Notes under the pieces: model-generated
Told to the model about the DNA's origin: nothing
The model's database searches: none
Seen by the model: only the letters and a program-made list of their open reading frames with translations
Part shown: positions 1 to 7,601 of the stretch, piece after piece
Position numbering within the stretch: the stretch's first letter is position 1
Layout: each line of letters begins with the position of its first letter
Assembly (NCBI GenBank): GCA_015490115.1
Contig: WFYM01000045.1
Span: 1-25,332, forward strand
Reading direction: 5' to 3'
From: Aquificaceae bacterium
GTDB taxonomy: Bacteria; Aquificota; Aquificia; Aquificales; Aquificaceae
Length of the DNA: 25,332 bases
Made by a program: the position numbers and the translations under genes

Positions 1-356
1 TCCGCAAGATAGAGGTGTCCTTTGGATGTCCTCATTAACCTCTCAACTTCGTGGTCGTAGACTTTTTTCATTTCCGGAAGGAGGGGAACGGAGTTTGTCT
101 CGATCATGTAACGGAAGACCTCAGAAGTTTCTTCCGGTGCTTCAAATCTGCGGATGAGTTCCTTTATGAACTTCTCCTTGGTTTCGATGGGAATAAAGGG
201 GCTTAAGAAGAAGTTTCTCACCTCTCTTACCCTGCGGTAGAGGAGGGCGAGGAAGCCTATCAGGTCTCCCGTGGCTATAAGCTCTTCCTTTTTGTGGGGT
301 ATGCGCCTCAGTATAAGTCTGACGAGCTTCCTCGCCAAGTCCTTCTTTTTATGCAT
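1..356 (-). CDS. atpH: ATP synthase F1 delta subunit, partial (C-terminus off window)
   Basis: This is the N-terminal 118 codons of the delta subunit, which joins the F1 head to the peripheral stalk; the family is usually about 180 residues. Reading the minus strand from the ATG at 356-354 gives MHKKKDLARKLVRLILRR, followed by a mostly helical, basic region and no stop before the window edge. It overlaps the end of atpF by 8 nt, so translation is probably coupled. The call rests mainly on position directly after the two stalk b genes and on the helical delta/OSCP-like pattern, because the conserved C-terminal part is missing. The b'-b-delta order is the usual one for an F-type ATP synthase operon. 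Confidence 0.8.
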   Translation of the reverse strand, partial: MHKKKDLARKLVRLILRRIPHKKEELIATGDLIGFLALLYRRVREVRNFFLSPFIPIETKEKFIKELIRRFEAPEETSEVFRYMIETNSVPLLPEMKKVYDHEVERLMRTSKGHLYLA

Positions 357-903
357 CTTCTTTTCCCTCCAAGCGCTTCAGTTGTCTGTCTATGTATCTT
401 CTATGGATCTCAGGATCTTTGAACTTTTCGGAGAGCATCTCCCTCGCTATCTCTTCAGCTTTTTTCATACCGAAGAGGGCGAGTTCCTCCTTCGCTTTCC
501 TGAGTTCTATCTGTATCGTCTCCTTTGCCCTCTCCCTTATCCTCATAGCTATCTCCTCAGCGTGCTTTCTGGCTTTTTCGATCTCCGCCTGTGCGGACTC
601 TCTGGCGAGGGCTATGGACTCGTCAGCCCTCACCTTTGCCTTTTCAAGCTCTTCCTTTGCTCTCTTTAGCTCTTCTTTCGCTCTCCTTAGCTCTTCTTCT
701 GAGGCGTCAACCCTTTCTGTGAGCGATCTCCAGAACCTGTTGAAGGCTTCGGAGACGGGACCCCTCCCGAACCAATAAACTATTCCGAGGAAGAGGAGGA
801 GGTTTATTCCCTTCCAGAAAAGTTCGAGGGGTGAGTGGTGTCCACCCGTCTCCGCAGCGATGGAGACGGAAGGAAGAAGTATCAAGAAAATCTTCCCCTT
901 CAT
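349..903 (-). CDS. atpF: ATP synthase F0 subunit b
   Basis: A peripheral-stalk subunit of the F-type ATP synthase, 184 residues, close to the family's usual size. It begins with a hydrophobic, signal-peptide-like stretch (residues 1-17), has one membrane segment (about 29-47, around FLGIVYWFG), and then a long charged coiled coil (about 60-150, repeating RRAKEELKRAKEELEKAK). The C-terminus (about 150-184) would meet the delta subunit. It overlaps atpF' by 4 nt (ATGA) and atpH by 8 nt. The N-terminal extra hydrophobic segment suggests a cleaved leader or a second membrane helix; I cannot tell which from sequence. Two non-identical b genes imply a heterodimeric b/b' stalk. Confidence 0.9.
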   Translation of the reverse strand: MKGKIFLILLPSVSIAAETGGHHSPLELFWKGINLLLFLGIVYWFGRGPVSEAFNRFWRSLTERVDASEEELRRAKEELKRAKEELEKAKVRADESIALARESAQAEIEKARKHAEEIAMRIRERAKETIQIELRKAKEELALFGMKKAEEIAREMLSEKFKDPEIHRRYIDRQLKRLEGKEDA

Positions 904-1334
904 GCTGCCTCTCCCAGTATCTTACGGACTATGGTGTCAGCAACTTCCCTGACAGCACTTTCGAGCTTTTTCTTCTCCTCTTCGAGGGACCTCCTTATCT
1001 CCTCAACCGAACGGGCTACCTCCTCCTGAGCCTCCCTTTCCGCCCTCTCCACTATCTCAGCCTTTATCCTTCCCGCCTCCCTCCTCGCTTCGTCCAGTAT
1101 TTTGTTTACCTCAGCCCGCGTCTTCTCTAATATGTCCTTCGCTTGAGCTGTGTATCTGGCTGCCTCCTCCCTCAGCCTCTTCGCCTCCTCCTCGTTCCTT
1201 TTCACTATCTCCTCCCTTTCCTCTATGACCTTTGTATACGGCTTTACGAATATGCGGTTTATTAAGAAGACAAAGGCGAGGAAAAGAGCTGCCTGCACAA
1301 GCAGAGTTACGTTAGGTGTCACACCTATGTCCAT
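900..1334 (-). CDS. atpF': ATP synthase F0 subunit b'
   Basis: The second peripheral-stalk subunit, 144 residues. It has a single N-terminal membrane helix (about 9-30) and then a basic/acidic coiled coil (about 35-120) ending in an ADTIVRKILGEAA-type tail. The pair of unequal b subunits is known from cyanobacteria, photosynthetic bacteria and Aquificales. The start ATG at 1334 has a good ribosome site (GGAGG, complement of 1341-1345) 6 nt upstream, and a promoter lies at 1362-1390. It is the first gene of the visible minus-strand operon. Confidence 0.9.
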   Translation of the reverse strand: MDIGVTPNVTLLVQAALFLAFVFLINRIFVKPYTKVIEEREEIVKRNEEEAKRLREEAARYTAQAKDILEKTRAEVNKILDEARREAGRIKAEIVERAEREAQEEVARSVEEIRRSLEEEKKKLESAVREVADTIVRKILGEAA

Positions 1335-1361
1335 TCTTCGCCTCCGTGAGGAATCTAAAAC

Positions 1362-1390
1362 ATTATCCTACAAGGTCAGCAGGATTTCAA
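1362..1390 (-). promoter_or_regulatory. Sigma-70-type promoter of the atp operon
   Basis: On the minus strand, TTGAAA (complement of 1385-1390) is followed after exactly 17 nt by GATAAT (complement of 1362-1367). This matches the -35/-10 consensus at 5 of 6 and 5 of 6 positions. Transcription would begin about 20 nt before the atpF' start codon, leaving room for the GGAGG site. The divergent gene at 1456 has no equally good promoter. Confidence 0.65.
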
Positions 1391-1455
1391 GTGGGGAGTG
1401 TACTCCTATGTCATTATCCTTTCCTTGATGAGTGATCGATTATTTATTTATTGTT

Positions 1456-1935
1456 ATGGGGGAGAGCAAGCCCCAAGACCTCGGTAATGTTTGGGAGTAT
1501 CAGGGGTGCATAATACCGAAGGACCTATACTACGACGTTGAGAGTCAGGTTTGGCTAAAAGTTAACGAAGACGGGACTGTCACCACGGGTCTCACGGACG
1601 TCGGGCAAACAAGGGCAGGCAGGCTCCTCCACATAAGGGTAAAGCCCGTTGGGACTAAGGTGAGGAAGGGGAAGCCTGTGGCTACCTTAGAGAGCGGTAA
1701 GTGGGCTGGTCCCGTTCCCGCCCTCGTGGAGGGTGAGGTGGTGGAGGTGAACGAGAGGGTGGTCGGAGACCCCAACTTTATCAACATCGACCCTTACGGG
1801 GAGGCGTGGATAGTGAAGCTAAAGCCTTCGGACCTTGAGAGGGACCTTGCGGACCTCGTGAAAGGTGAAGAAGCATTAAAGAGGATGAAGGACTACATAG
1901 ACGAGTGGGATATAGTATGTATGAGGTGCATGTGA
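1456..1935 (+). CDS. gcvH: Lipoyl carrier protein, GcvH/LbpA-like
   Basis: A 159-residue H-protein-family lipoyl carrier. The lipoyl-domain beta hairpin is at about 66-96, and the likely lipoylated lysine is K82 in ATLESGKWAGP. H proteins shuttle aminomethyl groups in glycine cleavage; close relatives (LbpA) serve the heterodisulfide-reductase-like sulfur oxidation system. Aquificales carry several copies, so which role applies here is open. It ends in an unusual CMRCM tail (C155, C158), longer than a standard H protein of about 130 residues. An upstream GTG at 1432 is in frame, but the conserved part starts after the ATG at 1456, which has no Shine-Dalgarno. The next gene, thioredoxin-like, begins 1 nt after the stop. 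Confidence 0.8.
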   Translation: MGESKPQDLGNVWEYQGCIIPKDLYYDVESQVWLKVNEDGTVTTGLTDVGQTRAGRLLHIRVKPVGTKVRKGKPVATLESGKWAGPVPALVEGEVVEVNERVVGDPNFINIDPYGEAWIVKLKPSDLERDLADLVKGEEALKRMKDYIDEWDIVCMRCM

Positions 1936-1936
1936 G

Positions 1937-2206
1937 ATGGGTGCAAAGGAGAGGCACGTCATACTTCTCGTTTCCCAGTGGTGTCCAACCTGCCCCCATG
2001 CGGACGCCCTCTGGAGGAAGCTCAAAGAGGAATACAACTTCAAGTATGAGGTCCTCGACATAGCTACTCCCGAGGGACGTTACTGGGTGAATAAGCTTAT
2101 GGTAAGGAGCGTCCCCTCTTCCATAGTGGACGGGAAGCTTGCCTTCGTCGGTGTCCCGAGCGAGGAGGAGGCGAGGAAAGTTTTGGAGGAGGGTCCTCAA
2201 TCATAA
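1937..2206 (+). CDS. Small thioredoxin/glutaredoxin-like protein
   Basis: An 89-residue thioredoxin-fold protein. It has the redox motif WCPTC (C16, C19) after the first beta strand and the cis-proline region SVPS (about 57-60) followed by the IVDGKLAF strand pair. The size is that of a minimal glutaredoxin-like fold, shorter than thioredoxin (about 105). It probably reduces a disulfide on a partner protein. It follows the lipoyl carrier by 1 nt, and that carrier has a C-terminal CxxC pair, so a functional link is plausible but inferred. The exact family and partner are not recognised. Confidence 0.8.
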   Translation: MGAKERHVILLVSQWCPTCPHADALWRKLKEEYNFKYEVLDIATPEGRYWVNKLMVRSVPSSIVDGKLAFVGVPSEEEARKVLEEGPQS

Positions 2207-2240
2207 AAAGTTGGGGGCGGGTGGCTAAAATTTTAAGGTT

Positions 2241-2531
2241 ATGAAGGTGAGGATAAACGGGAAGGTCTTCGAGATACCGAAGGGTGTCAGGTTCGGTGAG
2301 CTTAGCCACGAGATAGAGAAAGCGGGTGTTGAGTTCGGTTGCACGGACGGTCAGTGCGGTGTTTGCGTAGCGAGGGTCCTCAAGGGTCTTGAGTGTCTGA
2401 ACGAGCCTTCGGAGACGGAAGAGGAGACCCTCTGGAGGATAGGGGCTGTTGACGAGGAGGAGAGGCTCACCTGCCAGCTCGTAATAGAGGAGGAGAGCTG
2501 CGACGAGATAGAGATAGAGACGGAAGACTGA
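2241..2531 (+). CDS. Plant-type [2Fe-2S] ferredoxin
   Basis: A 96-residue ferredoxin with the cluster motif C34-x4-C39-x2-C42 ... C78, in the contexts GCTDGQCGVC and LTCQL. It is a soluble one-electron carrier. The N-terminal strands (1-14) and a strongly acidic C-terminus (ESCDEIEIETED) are typical. An extra cysteine, C87, lies in the acidic tail. A 34-nt gap separates it from the thioredoxin-like gene, and its stop overlaps the holA start by 1 nt. The neighbouring lipoyl, thioredoxin-like and fumarate-reductase subunits suggest general electron transfer; the partner enzyme is unknown. Confidence 0.88.
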   Translation: MKVRINGKVFEIPKGVRFGELSHEIEKAGVEFGCTDGQCGVCVARVLKGLECLNEPSETEEETLWRIGAVDEEERLTCQLVIEEESCDEIEIETED

Positions 2532-3544
2532 TGGAGGTAAGGGCTACTTCTTTCCAGAAGGAGGTCCTCGAAAGGGGAAGGTTAAAGCCTCTTAACCTGA
2601 TCCACGGGGAGGAGGAGTATCTCGTAAAGACTGTAGTGGAAAAGCTGAAGGAGAAGTTCGGTAGCGTCAGGGTCCTCTGGGGAGACGAGGCGTCCCCGGA
2701 AGATCTTCTCCTCGAAGCTTCCGAGGGGAGCGTCTTCTCCGCTTCCAAAGAAGGGGTTGTCGTCGTCTTTAGGTTCGACGAGCTTGTGAAGAGGGTAAGG
2801 AGGAGGAAAAAGTCTTTGGAAGGACTCCTTTCAATTCTGAGGAAAATAAAGAACTCTTACCTTTTTGCTGTTGTCCCCGTAAAGCTCTCCCCCGAAGATA
2901 TGTCCAAGGAACCTTACAAGACCTTTGCGGAGGAGGGTTGCGTGATCTTAGCTGACAGGATACCCCAAAAGAGGGTGAGGGAGCTTGTAAAGAGGAAGTT
3001 CGAAAGAGAGGGGGGAGGGATAGAGGAGGATGCCCTCGACCTCCTCCTTGAGCTTTGCGGGACCGATCTTGCGGTTCTCAAGGTCGAGTCCGAGAAGATC
3101 CTCACATACGCCGGGAAGGAGAGGGTAACCAAGGAAACGGTTCTTAAGGTGTGCGTCCCTTGGGAGGGTGGTAGCGTCTTCGAGCTTATGGACGCCTTCT
3201 TCTCGAAGGACGCGGAAGGTATACTCAAAAACTTGAGCTTTTTAGAGAGGTCCGGTGTGCCTCTCCTTCAGGTTCAGGCTCTTTTCGCCTCCCAACTTGT
3301 GAAGCTGTTTGCGGTCGCGAGGTCCGTCGAGAGGGGAGGCGACGCGGAAAAGGTCTTCGAGAGCATAGGTATAAGGCACAGCTTCGCCAGATCTAAGATG
3401 TCCGGGTATCTCAGCAAGGTCTCTTCTAAGGAGCTTAGGAACCTCATAGAGAGGCTCTACAAGCTCGACAGGGCTGAGAAGGTCTTTTTCCTTCCTCCCG
3501 AGAAGGCTTTCAGGGAGTTTCTCCTCAGCTTCGCCCTATCTTAA
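2531..3544 (+). CDS. holA: DNA polymerase III delta subunit
   Basis: 337 residues, the family's usual length. Delta is the clamp-opening subunit of the clamp loader. The start resembles the family (LIHGEEEYLVKTVVEKL at about 23-39, the degenerate AAA+ fold). Later segments fit domain III helices: LLLELCGTDLAVLKVESEKI (about 167-186) and VFELMDAFFSKDAEGIL (about 216-232). The start ATG overlaps the ferredoxin stop (TGATG), so expression is probably coupled. It ends 6 nt before the sdhB-like gene. It is a replication gene inside a redox and motility run, with no obvious functional tie to its neighbours. Confidence 0.85.
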   Translation: MEVRATSFQKEVLERGRLKPLNLIHGEEEYLVKTVVEKLKEKFGSVRVLWGDEASPEDLLLEASEGSVFSASKEGVVVVFRFDELVKRVRRRKKSLEGLLSILRKIKNSYLFAVVPVKLSPEDMSKEPYKTFAEEGCVILADRIPQKRVRELVKRKFEREGGGIEEDALDLLLELCGTDLAVLKVESEKILTYAGKERVTKETVLKVCVPWEGGSVFELMDAFFSKDAEGILKNLSFLERSGVPLLQVQALFASQLVKLFAVARSVERGGDAEKVFESIGIRHSFARSKMSGYLSKVSSKELRNLIERLYKLDRAEKVFFLPPEKAFREFLLSFALS

Positions 3545-3550
3545 TATCTG

Positions 3551-4243
3551 ATGAGGGTGAGGATAAAGAGGTTCTCGGGAGGTGTCTTCAAGACTGAGGA
3601 GTTCGAAGTCGACGTCCCTGAAGGTTCCACCGTCCTCGACGTCCTCTTTAAGATAAAGGAAGAGATAGATCCGACCCTCTCTTTCAGGGCTATGTGCAGG
3701 GCTTCCATATGCGGGACCTGTGCTGTAAAGGTGAACGGGGAGCCGAAGCTCGCCTGCAACACGAAGGTTGAAGGGGAGGACCTCACCTTAGAACCCATCG
3801 ACAACGCGGTTCCCCTGAAGGACCTCATCGTGGACCAAGAGGTTGTGTTCTCGAGACTCAGGGAGGGGAAGGTTTGGGTGGTTCCCAAGGAGGGGGAGAT
3901 CGGTTTATCCGCCGGTCCTTTGGGGAGAGCTTCGGACTGCATACTCTGCGGTATATGCGACAGCGTCTGCCCTTCCCTCTTGGAGGATAGAGCCTTCGGA
4001 GGTCCCTCCTTCTTCACAAAAGTCTACAGAATTTTGGAGGATCCGAGGGACGGTAAGGGAGAGGAGAGGTTGAAGGATCTCGTTCCCTTCAAAGCCCAGA
4101 GCTGTGTCCACTGCAACAACTGTAACGTCTACTGTCCTAAGGGCTGTATGCCTGAGAGGTGGATAAAGCTGATAGAGAGCAAGCTCTCTCAGAAAGGATA
4201 TATTCAGAAGAGGACGGAGGATTTCGGCTTTTTGGGCTTTTAA
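3551..4243 (+). CDS. sdhB: Succinate dehydrogenase/fumarate reductase iron-sulfur subunit
   Basis: 230 residues, the usual SdhB/FrdB length. It carries electrons between the flavoprotein and the quinone or other partner. The [2Fe-2S] cysteines are C49, C54, C57 and C69. The first 4Fe-type motif is C130-x2-C133-x2-C136-x3-C140, and the second is C185-x2-C188-x2-C191-x3-C195-PKGC. In standard SdhB/FrdB the position of C188 is Ile or Val and the cluster is [3Fe-4S]; here it is Cys, so a [4Fe-4S] cluster is expected. No flavoprotein or membrane anchor gene is nearby. In Aquificales this enzyme may run as fumarate reductase in the reductive TCA cycle; direction cannot be told from sequence. Confidence 0.88.
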   Translation: MRVRIKRFSGGVFKTEEFEVDVPEGSTVLDVLFKIKEEIDPTLSFRAMCRASICGTCAVKVNGEPKLACNTKVEGEDLTLEPIDNAVPLKDLIVDQEVVFSRLREGKVWVVPKEGEIGLSAGPLGRASDCILCGICDSVCPSLLEDRAFGGPSFFTKVYRILEDPRDGKGEERLKDLVPFKAQSCVHCNNCNVYCPKGCMPERWIKLIESKLSQKGYIQKRTEDFGFLGF

Positions 4244-4244
4244 C

Positions 4245-5252
4245 ATGGCGGAGGCGACCGGAAGGGAACTCTCGAAGGCTGAGAAGGCTGCAGTTTTACT
4301 TATGTCCATGCCACCCGACGTCGCCGCGAGGATCCTCAAAGAGCTTTCCGAGGAGGAGATCCAGAAGATATTTTTGACAGCGGCGAGACTGAGGGACCTC
4401 TCCCCAGCGGACATAGAGTCCGCCGTGAGAGACTTCTTAGAGGACTACAACTACGTCGCTACCCAGTATTCTAACTTGGAGACCCTCCTCGAACAGCTGC
4501 AGGGTGTCCTTCCCCCCGAGATCTACGAGAGGATAAAGAGCCTCATAGGGTCAGCCGGCGTGGCTGAAGGGTTGGAACAGCTCGAGAAGATAGACACGAG
4601 GGTCCTCGTGGGACTCATAAAGAACGAGCATCCCCAGACGATAGCCGTTCTTCTTTCCCAGCTCACACCGAGGAAGGCTGCGGATATACTCCAGTGGCTC
4701 CCGGAGAACCTAAGGTTCGAAGTGGTAAAGAGGATAGCTACTTTAGAGAACGTCTCCCCCCAGTTCTTGAGGGAGCTTATAGAGACGGTTACCGAGGAGA
4801 TAAAGAGCCTCGGGATAGCTGGCGGTCTTAAAAAGCAGGAAGGGGTAGCTATAGCTGCTGAGCTTATGAACATGCTGGACAAAGAGACGGCGGAGAGCCT
4901 CCTGAGGAAAATTGGTGAGGAGGACCCGACCCTCGAGGAGAGGATAAGGGAAAAAATGTTCACCTTCGAGGACATAAGGAAGCTCGACAACAGGGCGATA
5001 ATAGAGATACTAAAGGCTGTGGACAAGAACACGCTCATAGTCGCCCTCAAAGGTGCGCCCGAGGACATAAAGGAAAAGTTCTTCTCCAATATGTCGAAGA
5101 GGGCTGCGAAGATAATGCAGGAGGACATGGAGGCTTTGGGTCCGGTGAGGAAGTCGGAGGTTGAGAAGGCTCAAAAGCAGGTCGTCGCAGTCGTGAGGAA
5201 GCTGATAGACGAGGGGAAGATAGAGATAGGAGGAGAGGAGGCTTATGTCTAA
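4245..5252 (+). CDS. fliG: Flagellar motor switch protein FliG
   Basis: 335 residues, the usual length. FliG forms the rotor ring that meets the stator and generates torque. The middle domain carries the EHPQ motif (128-131, in LIKNEHPQTIAVLL). The C-terminal domain has MFTFEDI (238-244) and the charged torque helix region around 267-290 (LKGAPEDIKEKFFSNMSKRA). The N-terminal FliF-binding domain (KAEKAAVLLMSM at 11-22) is intact. It starts 1 nt after the sdhB-like stop, so no separate flagellar promoter is seen here, and it overlaps fliH by 8 nt. Confidence 0.95.
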   Translation: MAEATGRELSKAEKAAVLLMSMPPDVAARILKELSEEEIQKIFLTAARLRDLSPADIESAVRDFLEDYNYVATQYSNLETLLEQLQGVLPPEIYERIKSLIGSAGVAEGLEQLEKIDTRVLVGLIKNEHPQTIAVLLSQLTPRKAADILQWLPENLRFEVVKRIATLENVSPQFLRELIETVTEEIKSLGIAGGLKKQEGVAIAAELMNMLDKETAESLLRKIGEEDPTLEERIREKMFTFEDIRKLDNRAIIEILKAVDKNTLIVALKGAPEDIKEKFFSNMSKRAAKIMQEDMEALGPVRKSEVEKAQKQVVAVVRKLIDEGKIEIGGEEAYV

Positions 5253-5937
5253 ATTCAAGCCCATATTCGAGAAGAAGCAGGAAAAGCCGAAGGAGGACAG
5301 CTCCCAAAGGATCGCTGAGCAAAAAAAAATCTTAGAGGGTGAAGTTTCGCGTCTCAGGAGTGAAAACTCTTCCCTAAAAGATGAGGTGGAAAGGCTCAGA
5401 AAAGCACTCCAAGAAAAGGAGAAAGAGATAGAAGGTCTGAGGGGTGAACTCGAAAGGTCAAAGACTTTGGAGAGACTCTTCGGTGAGCTTAGATCTTCGA
5501 TCGACAAAGCCCTAAAGAAGGTGAAGGAGGATCTCAAAGAAGACTTTGTGAAGCTCTCCAAGGAGGTGATAAGGGAGTTCCTGATGACGGACCTCGTCCC
5601 GAAGGAGGCTGTGGTCACTACGGTTCTCGAAGAGGTCTTCGAAAAGATGGCTGACGTGAGGGGAAGGACCACCGTCTACCTCAGCCCGAAGGACGTGGAC
5701 ATGGCGCTCGACACCTTAGGGGAGATAAGGGAAAAGATAGGGGACAGGGTTGAGATAGAGGTGGTTTCCGACCCCGGACTCGAAAAAGGTGAGGTCAGAG
5801 TCGAGACACCCAAGTTCGTCATAGAGAGGAGGCACGGGGAGGTGTTCGAGGAGGTATTCAGGGAGGTGATGAGGCGTGTCTCTGAGAGGGGTAAGGATAT
5901 ACGGGAAGGTGGTCAGGGTAAGCGGGATATACCTTGA
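5245..5937 (+). CDS. fliH: Flagellar assembly protein FliH (export ATPase regulator)
   Basis: 230 residues. FliH binds and restrains the export ATPase FliI and links it to the C-ring. A long coiled coil fills about residues 20-110 (EVSRLRSENSSLKDEVERLR and on), followed by an alpha/beta domain (about 120-210) like the C-terminal domain of FliH and the V/F-ATPase E and delta subunits. The assignment rests on this architecture and on its place between fliG and fliI, since FliH sequences diverge widely. It overlaps fliG by 8 nt and fliI by 62 nt. Confidence 0.85.
   Translation: MSKFKPIFEKKQEKPKEDSSQRIAEQKKILEGEVSRLRSENSSLKDEVERLRKALQEKEKEIEGLRGELERSKTLERLFGELRSSIDKALKKVKEDLKEDFVKLSKEVIREFLMTDLVPKEAVVTTVLEEVFEKMADVRGRTTVYLSPKDVDMALDTLGEIREKIGDRVEIEVVSDPGLEKGEVRVETPKFVIERRHGEVFEEVFREVMRRVSERGKDIREGGQGKRDIP
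5862..5870 (+). promoter_or_regulatory. Ribosome binding site that sets the fliI start inside fliH
   Basis: GGAGGTGAT at 5862-5870 matches the anti-Shine-Dalgarno almost perfectly and ends 5 nt before the GTG at 5876. It lies inside the fliH reading frame and supports the long overlapping start of fliI over a later in-frame GTG at 5909. Confidence 0.7.
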
Positions 5938-7162
5938 AGCCTACAACCCGGGTAGCGCGACGGGAGACCTCGTTGAGATTGTCCCCTCTTCCGGTTCGCG
6001 TATCTTGGGTGAGGTCATAGGGTTCAACGAAGATAGGTGTATAGTGATGCCCTACGGCAGGCTCTCCGGAATAAAGCCGGGAGACAGGGTCCTCATAAGG
6101 AGCGAGCCTGTCTCCACCCTCACCGGGGAGGAGCTTCTCGGTAAGGTTGTGAACCCTTTCGGCGAACCCCTCGACGGGAAGCCCGTCTACACAGCTGAGA
6201 GGCTACCCATAAAGCTCTCCTCCGTTAACCCCCTCGAGAGGGAGAGGATAAAGGAGGTGTTCGATACGGGGATAAGATCGATAAACGCCCTCTTTACCTT
6301 AGGGAAGGGTCAGAAGGTAGGCATATTCGCCGGAGCCGGTGTCGGGAAAAGCACCCTCCTTGGCATGATAACAAATTACAGCGAGGCGGACGTCGTCGTC
6401 CTCGCCCTCATAGGCGAGAGGGGTAGGGAGGTGAGGGAGTTCGTCGAGGACGTCCTCGGTGAGGGTTTAAAAAAGAGCGTGGTCGTAGTTTCGACAGCGG
6501 ACGAGCCTCCCGTCGTGAAGGTAAAAGGTGCCATAAGTGCGATAGTCCACGCAAGATACTTCTCCTCGAAAGGTGCGGACGTCCTCCTCGTTATGGACTC
6601 TATAACGAGGTTCGCCATGGCTCAGAGGGAGATAGGTCTCGCAGCGGGTGAGCCTCCGACCCTTAAGGGCTACACACCCTCCGTCTTTCACATGATGACC
6701 AACATAGTGGAGAGCTGCGGTAACTTCAGGAACGGGGGGAGCATAACGGGGATCTTCAGCGTCCTCGTCGAGGGTGACGACATAACTTTGGATCCCGTTG
6801 CGGACGCCCTCGTCGGTGTCCTCGATGGTCACATAATACTATCGAGAAAGAGGGCGAACGCGGGACTATACCCAGCTGTGGACCCGGTGAGGAGCCTATC
6901 GAGGCTGATGCCGAAGCTCGTCTCCGAAGAACACCTCTCCATGGCTATGTATCTCAGGGAGCTTCTCAGCTCCTACGAGTCCATGGAGGACCTCGTGAAC
7001 CTCGGTCTTTACAAGAGGGGTTCGAACCCTGCTGTTGACAAGGTCCTCGACAACAAGGAGCTTATAGACTCCTTCTTCAAGCAGGACTACAGAATCGGAG
7101 TCTCCATGGAGGAGAGCTTGAAAGCCCTCGAGAACCTCGTGAGGACCCTCAAGGGCGGATGA
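5876..7162 (+). CDS. fliI: Flagellum-specific export ATPase FliI
   Basis: 428 residues, the family length. FliI is the hexameric ATPase that energises flagellar protein export. The P-loop is GAGVGKST at 153-160 (FliI/F1-beta type), the ERGREVREF segment is at 181-189, and Walker B ends in D241 of VLLVMDSITR. The GTG start at 5876 is favoured by the strong ribosome site at 5862-5870 and by SLRGVRIYGKVVRVSG, which gives a normal N-terminal beta barrel. It overlaps fliH by 62 nt. Its end overlaps the end of the minus-strand PIN gene by 14 nt. The usual next gene, fliJ, is missing. Confidence 0.95.
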   Translation: MSLRGVRIYGKVVRVSGIYLEAYNPGSATGDLVEIVPSSGSRILGEVIGFNEDRCIVMPYGRLSGIKPGDRVLIRSEPVSTLTGEELLGKVVNPFGEPLDGKPVYTAERLPIKLSSVNPLERERIKEVFDTGIRSINALFTLGKGQKVGIFAGAGVGKSTLLGMITNYSEADVVVLALIGERGREVREFVEDVLGEGLKKSVVVVSTADEPPVVKVKGAISAIVHARYFSSKGADVLLVMDSITRFAMAQREIGLAAGEPPTLKGYTPSVFHMMTNIVESCGNFRNGGSITGIFSVLVEGDDITLDPVADALVGVLDGHIILSRKRANAGLYPAVDPVRSLSRLMPKLVSEEHLSMAMYLRELLSSYESMEDLVNLGLYKRGSNPAVDKVLDNKELIDSFFKQDYRIGVSMEESLKALENLVRTLKGG

Positions 7163-7544
7163 CCTTCATCCCAGCCTTTTCGAACCTCCTCGAATAGGTT
7201 ATAGCCTCCTTCACCTTCCTCTTCTTCGCCTTCGCTATCTTGAGACAGTCCAAAAAAGGTGTCTTCGAGCTTCCGTATATCCTAACAGCTTCCCTCAAAA
7301 CGTCCGCAAGTTCCACCTTAAAGAGACTGTCGTTCAGGACGGTAAAGACGACGTCCGCCACCACCTCCCTCTCCCAGCCCTGAACGTGTTCCAGAAAGTA
7401 GACAAGCTCCACGATCACCTCTTCGGTGATGAGGAGCTTCTCCTTCTGCTTTTCCAGCTCCCTAAAGAGGTTGTCTATCTTGGCTATCTCCTCCTCGGAG
7501 CCTGAGAAGAACTCTAAGAGGACTGAAGTGTCGAGAAGCTTCAT
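7149..7544 (-). CDS. vapC: PIN-domain ribonuclease, VapC-like toxin
   Basis: 131 residues, typical of VapC toxins, which cut tRNA or other RNA and are held by a paired antitoxin. PIN-domain acidic residues are visible: D5 in MKLLDTSVLLEFF, E42 and/or E46 in ITEEVIVELVYFL, and D99 in FLDCLKIA. The fourth acidic position, usually in a TxD motif, reads TYSRRF, with Ser118 in place of Asp. The start is uncertain: ATG at 7544 fits the PIN start best, and an in-frame ATG at 7559 would add five residues. It is transcribed against the flagellar genes and overlaps the fliI tail by 14 nt. An AbrB-type antitoxin gene starts divergently about 100 nt away. Confidence 0.82.
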   Translation of the reverse strand: MKLLDTSVLLEFFSGSEEEIAKIDNLFRELEKQKEKLLITEEVIVELVYFLEHVQGWEREVVADVVFTVLNDSLFKVELADVLREAVRIYGSSKTPFLDCLKIAKAKKRKVKEAITYSRRFEKAGMKVIRP

Positions 7545-7577
7545 GATACTTAATTTCATCAAACATGTCTGAAATGT

Positions 7578-7595
7578 CGATACCCGATACCGGGT
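7578..7595. promoter_or_regulatory. Operator-like repeat between the PIN and AbrB genes
   Basis: The heptamer CGATACC occurs twice in tandem (7578-7584 and 7585-7591). It overlaps an inverted repeat ACCCG-ATAC-CGGGT (7582-7595). AbrB-type antitoxins usually bind such repeats near their own start, so this is a likely autoregulatory site for both divergent genes. This is inference from position and symmetry only. Confidence 0.4.
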
Positions 7596-7601
7596 TTGAG
7601 G

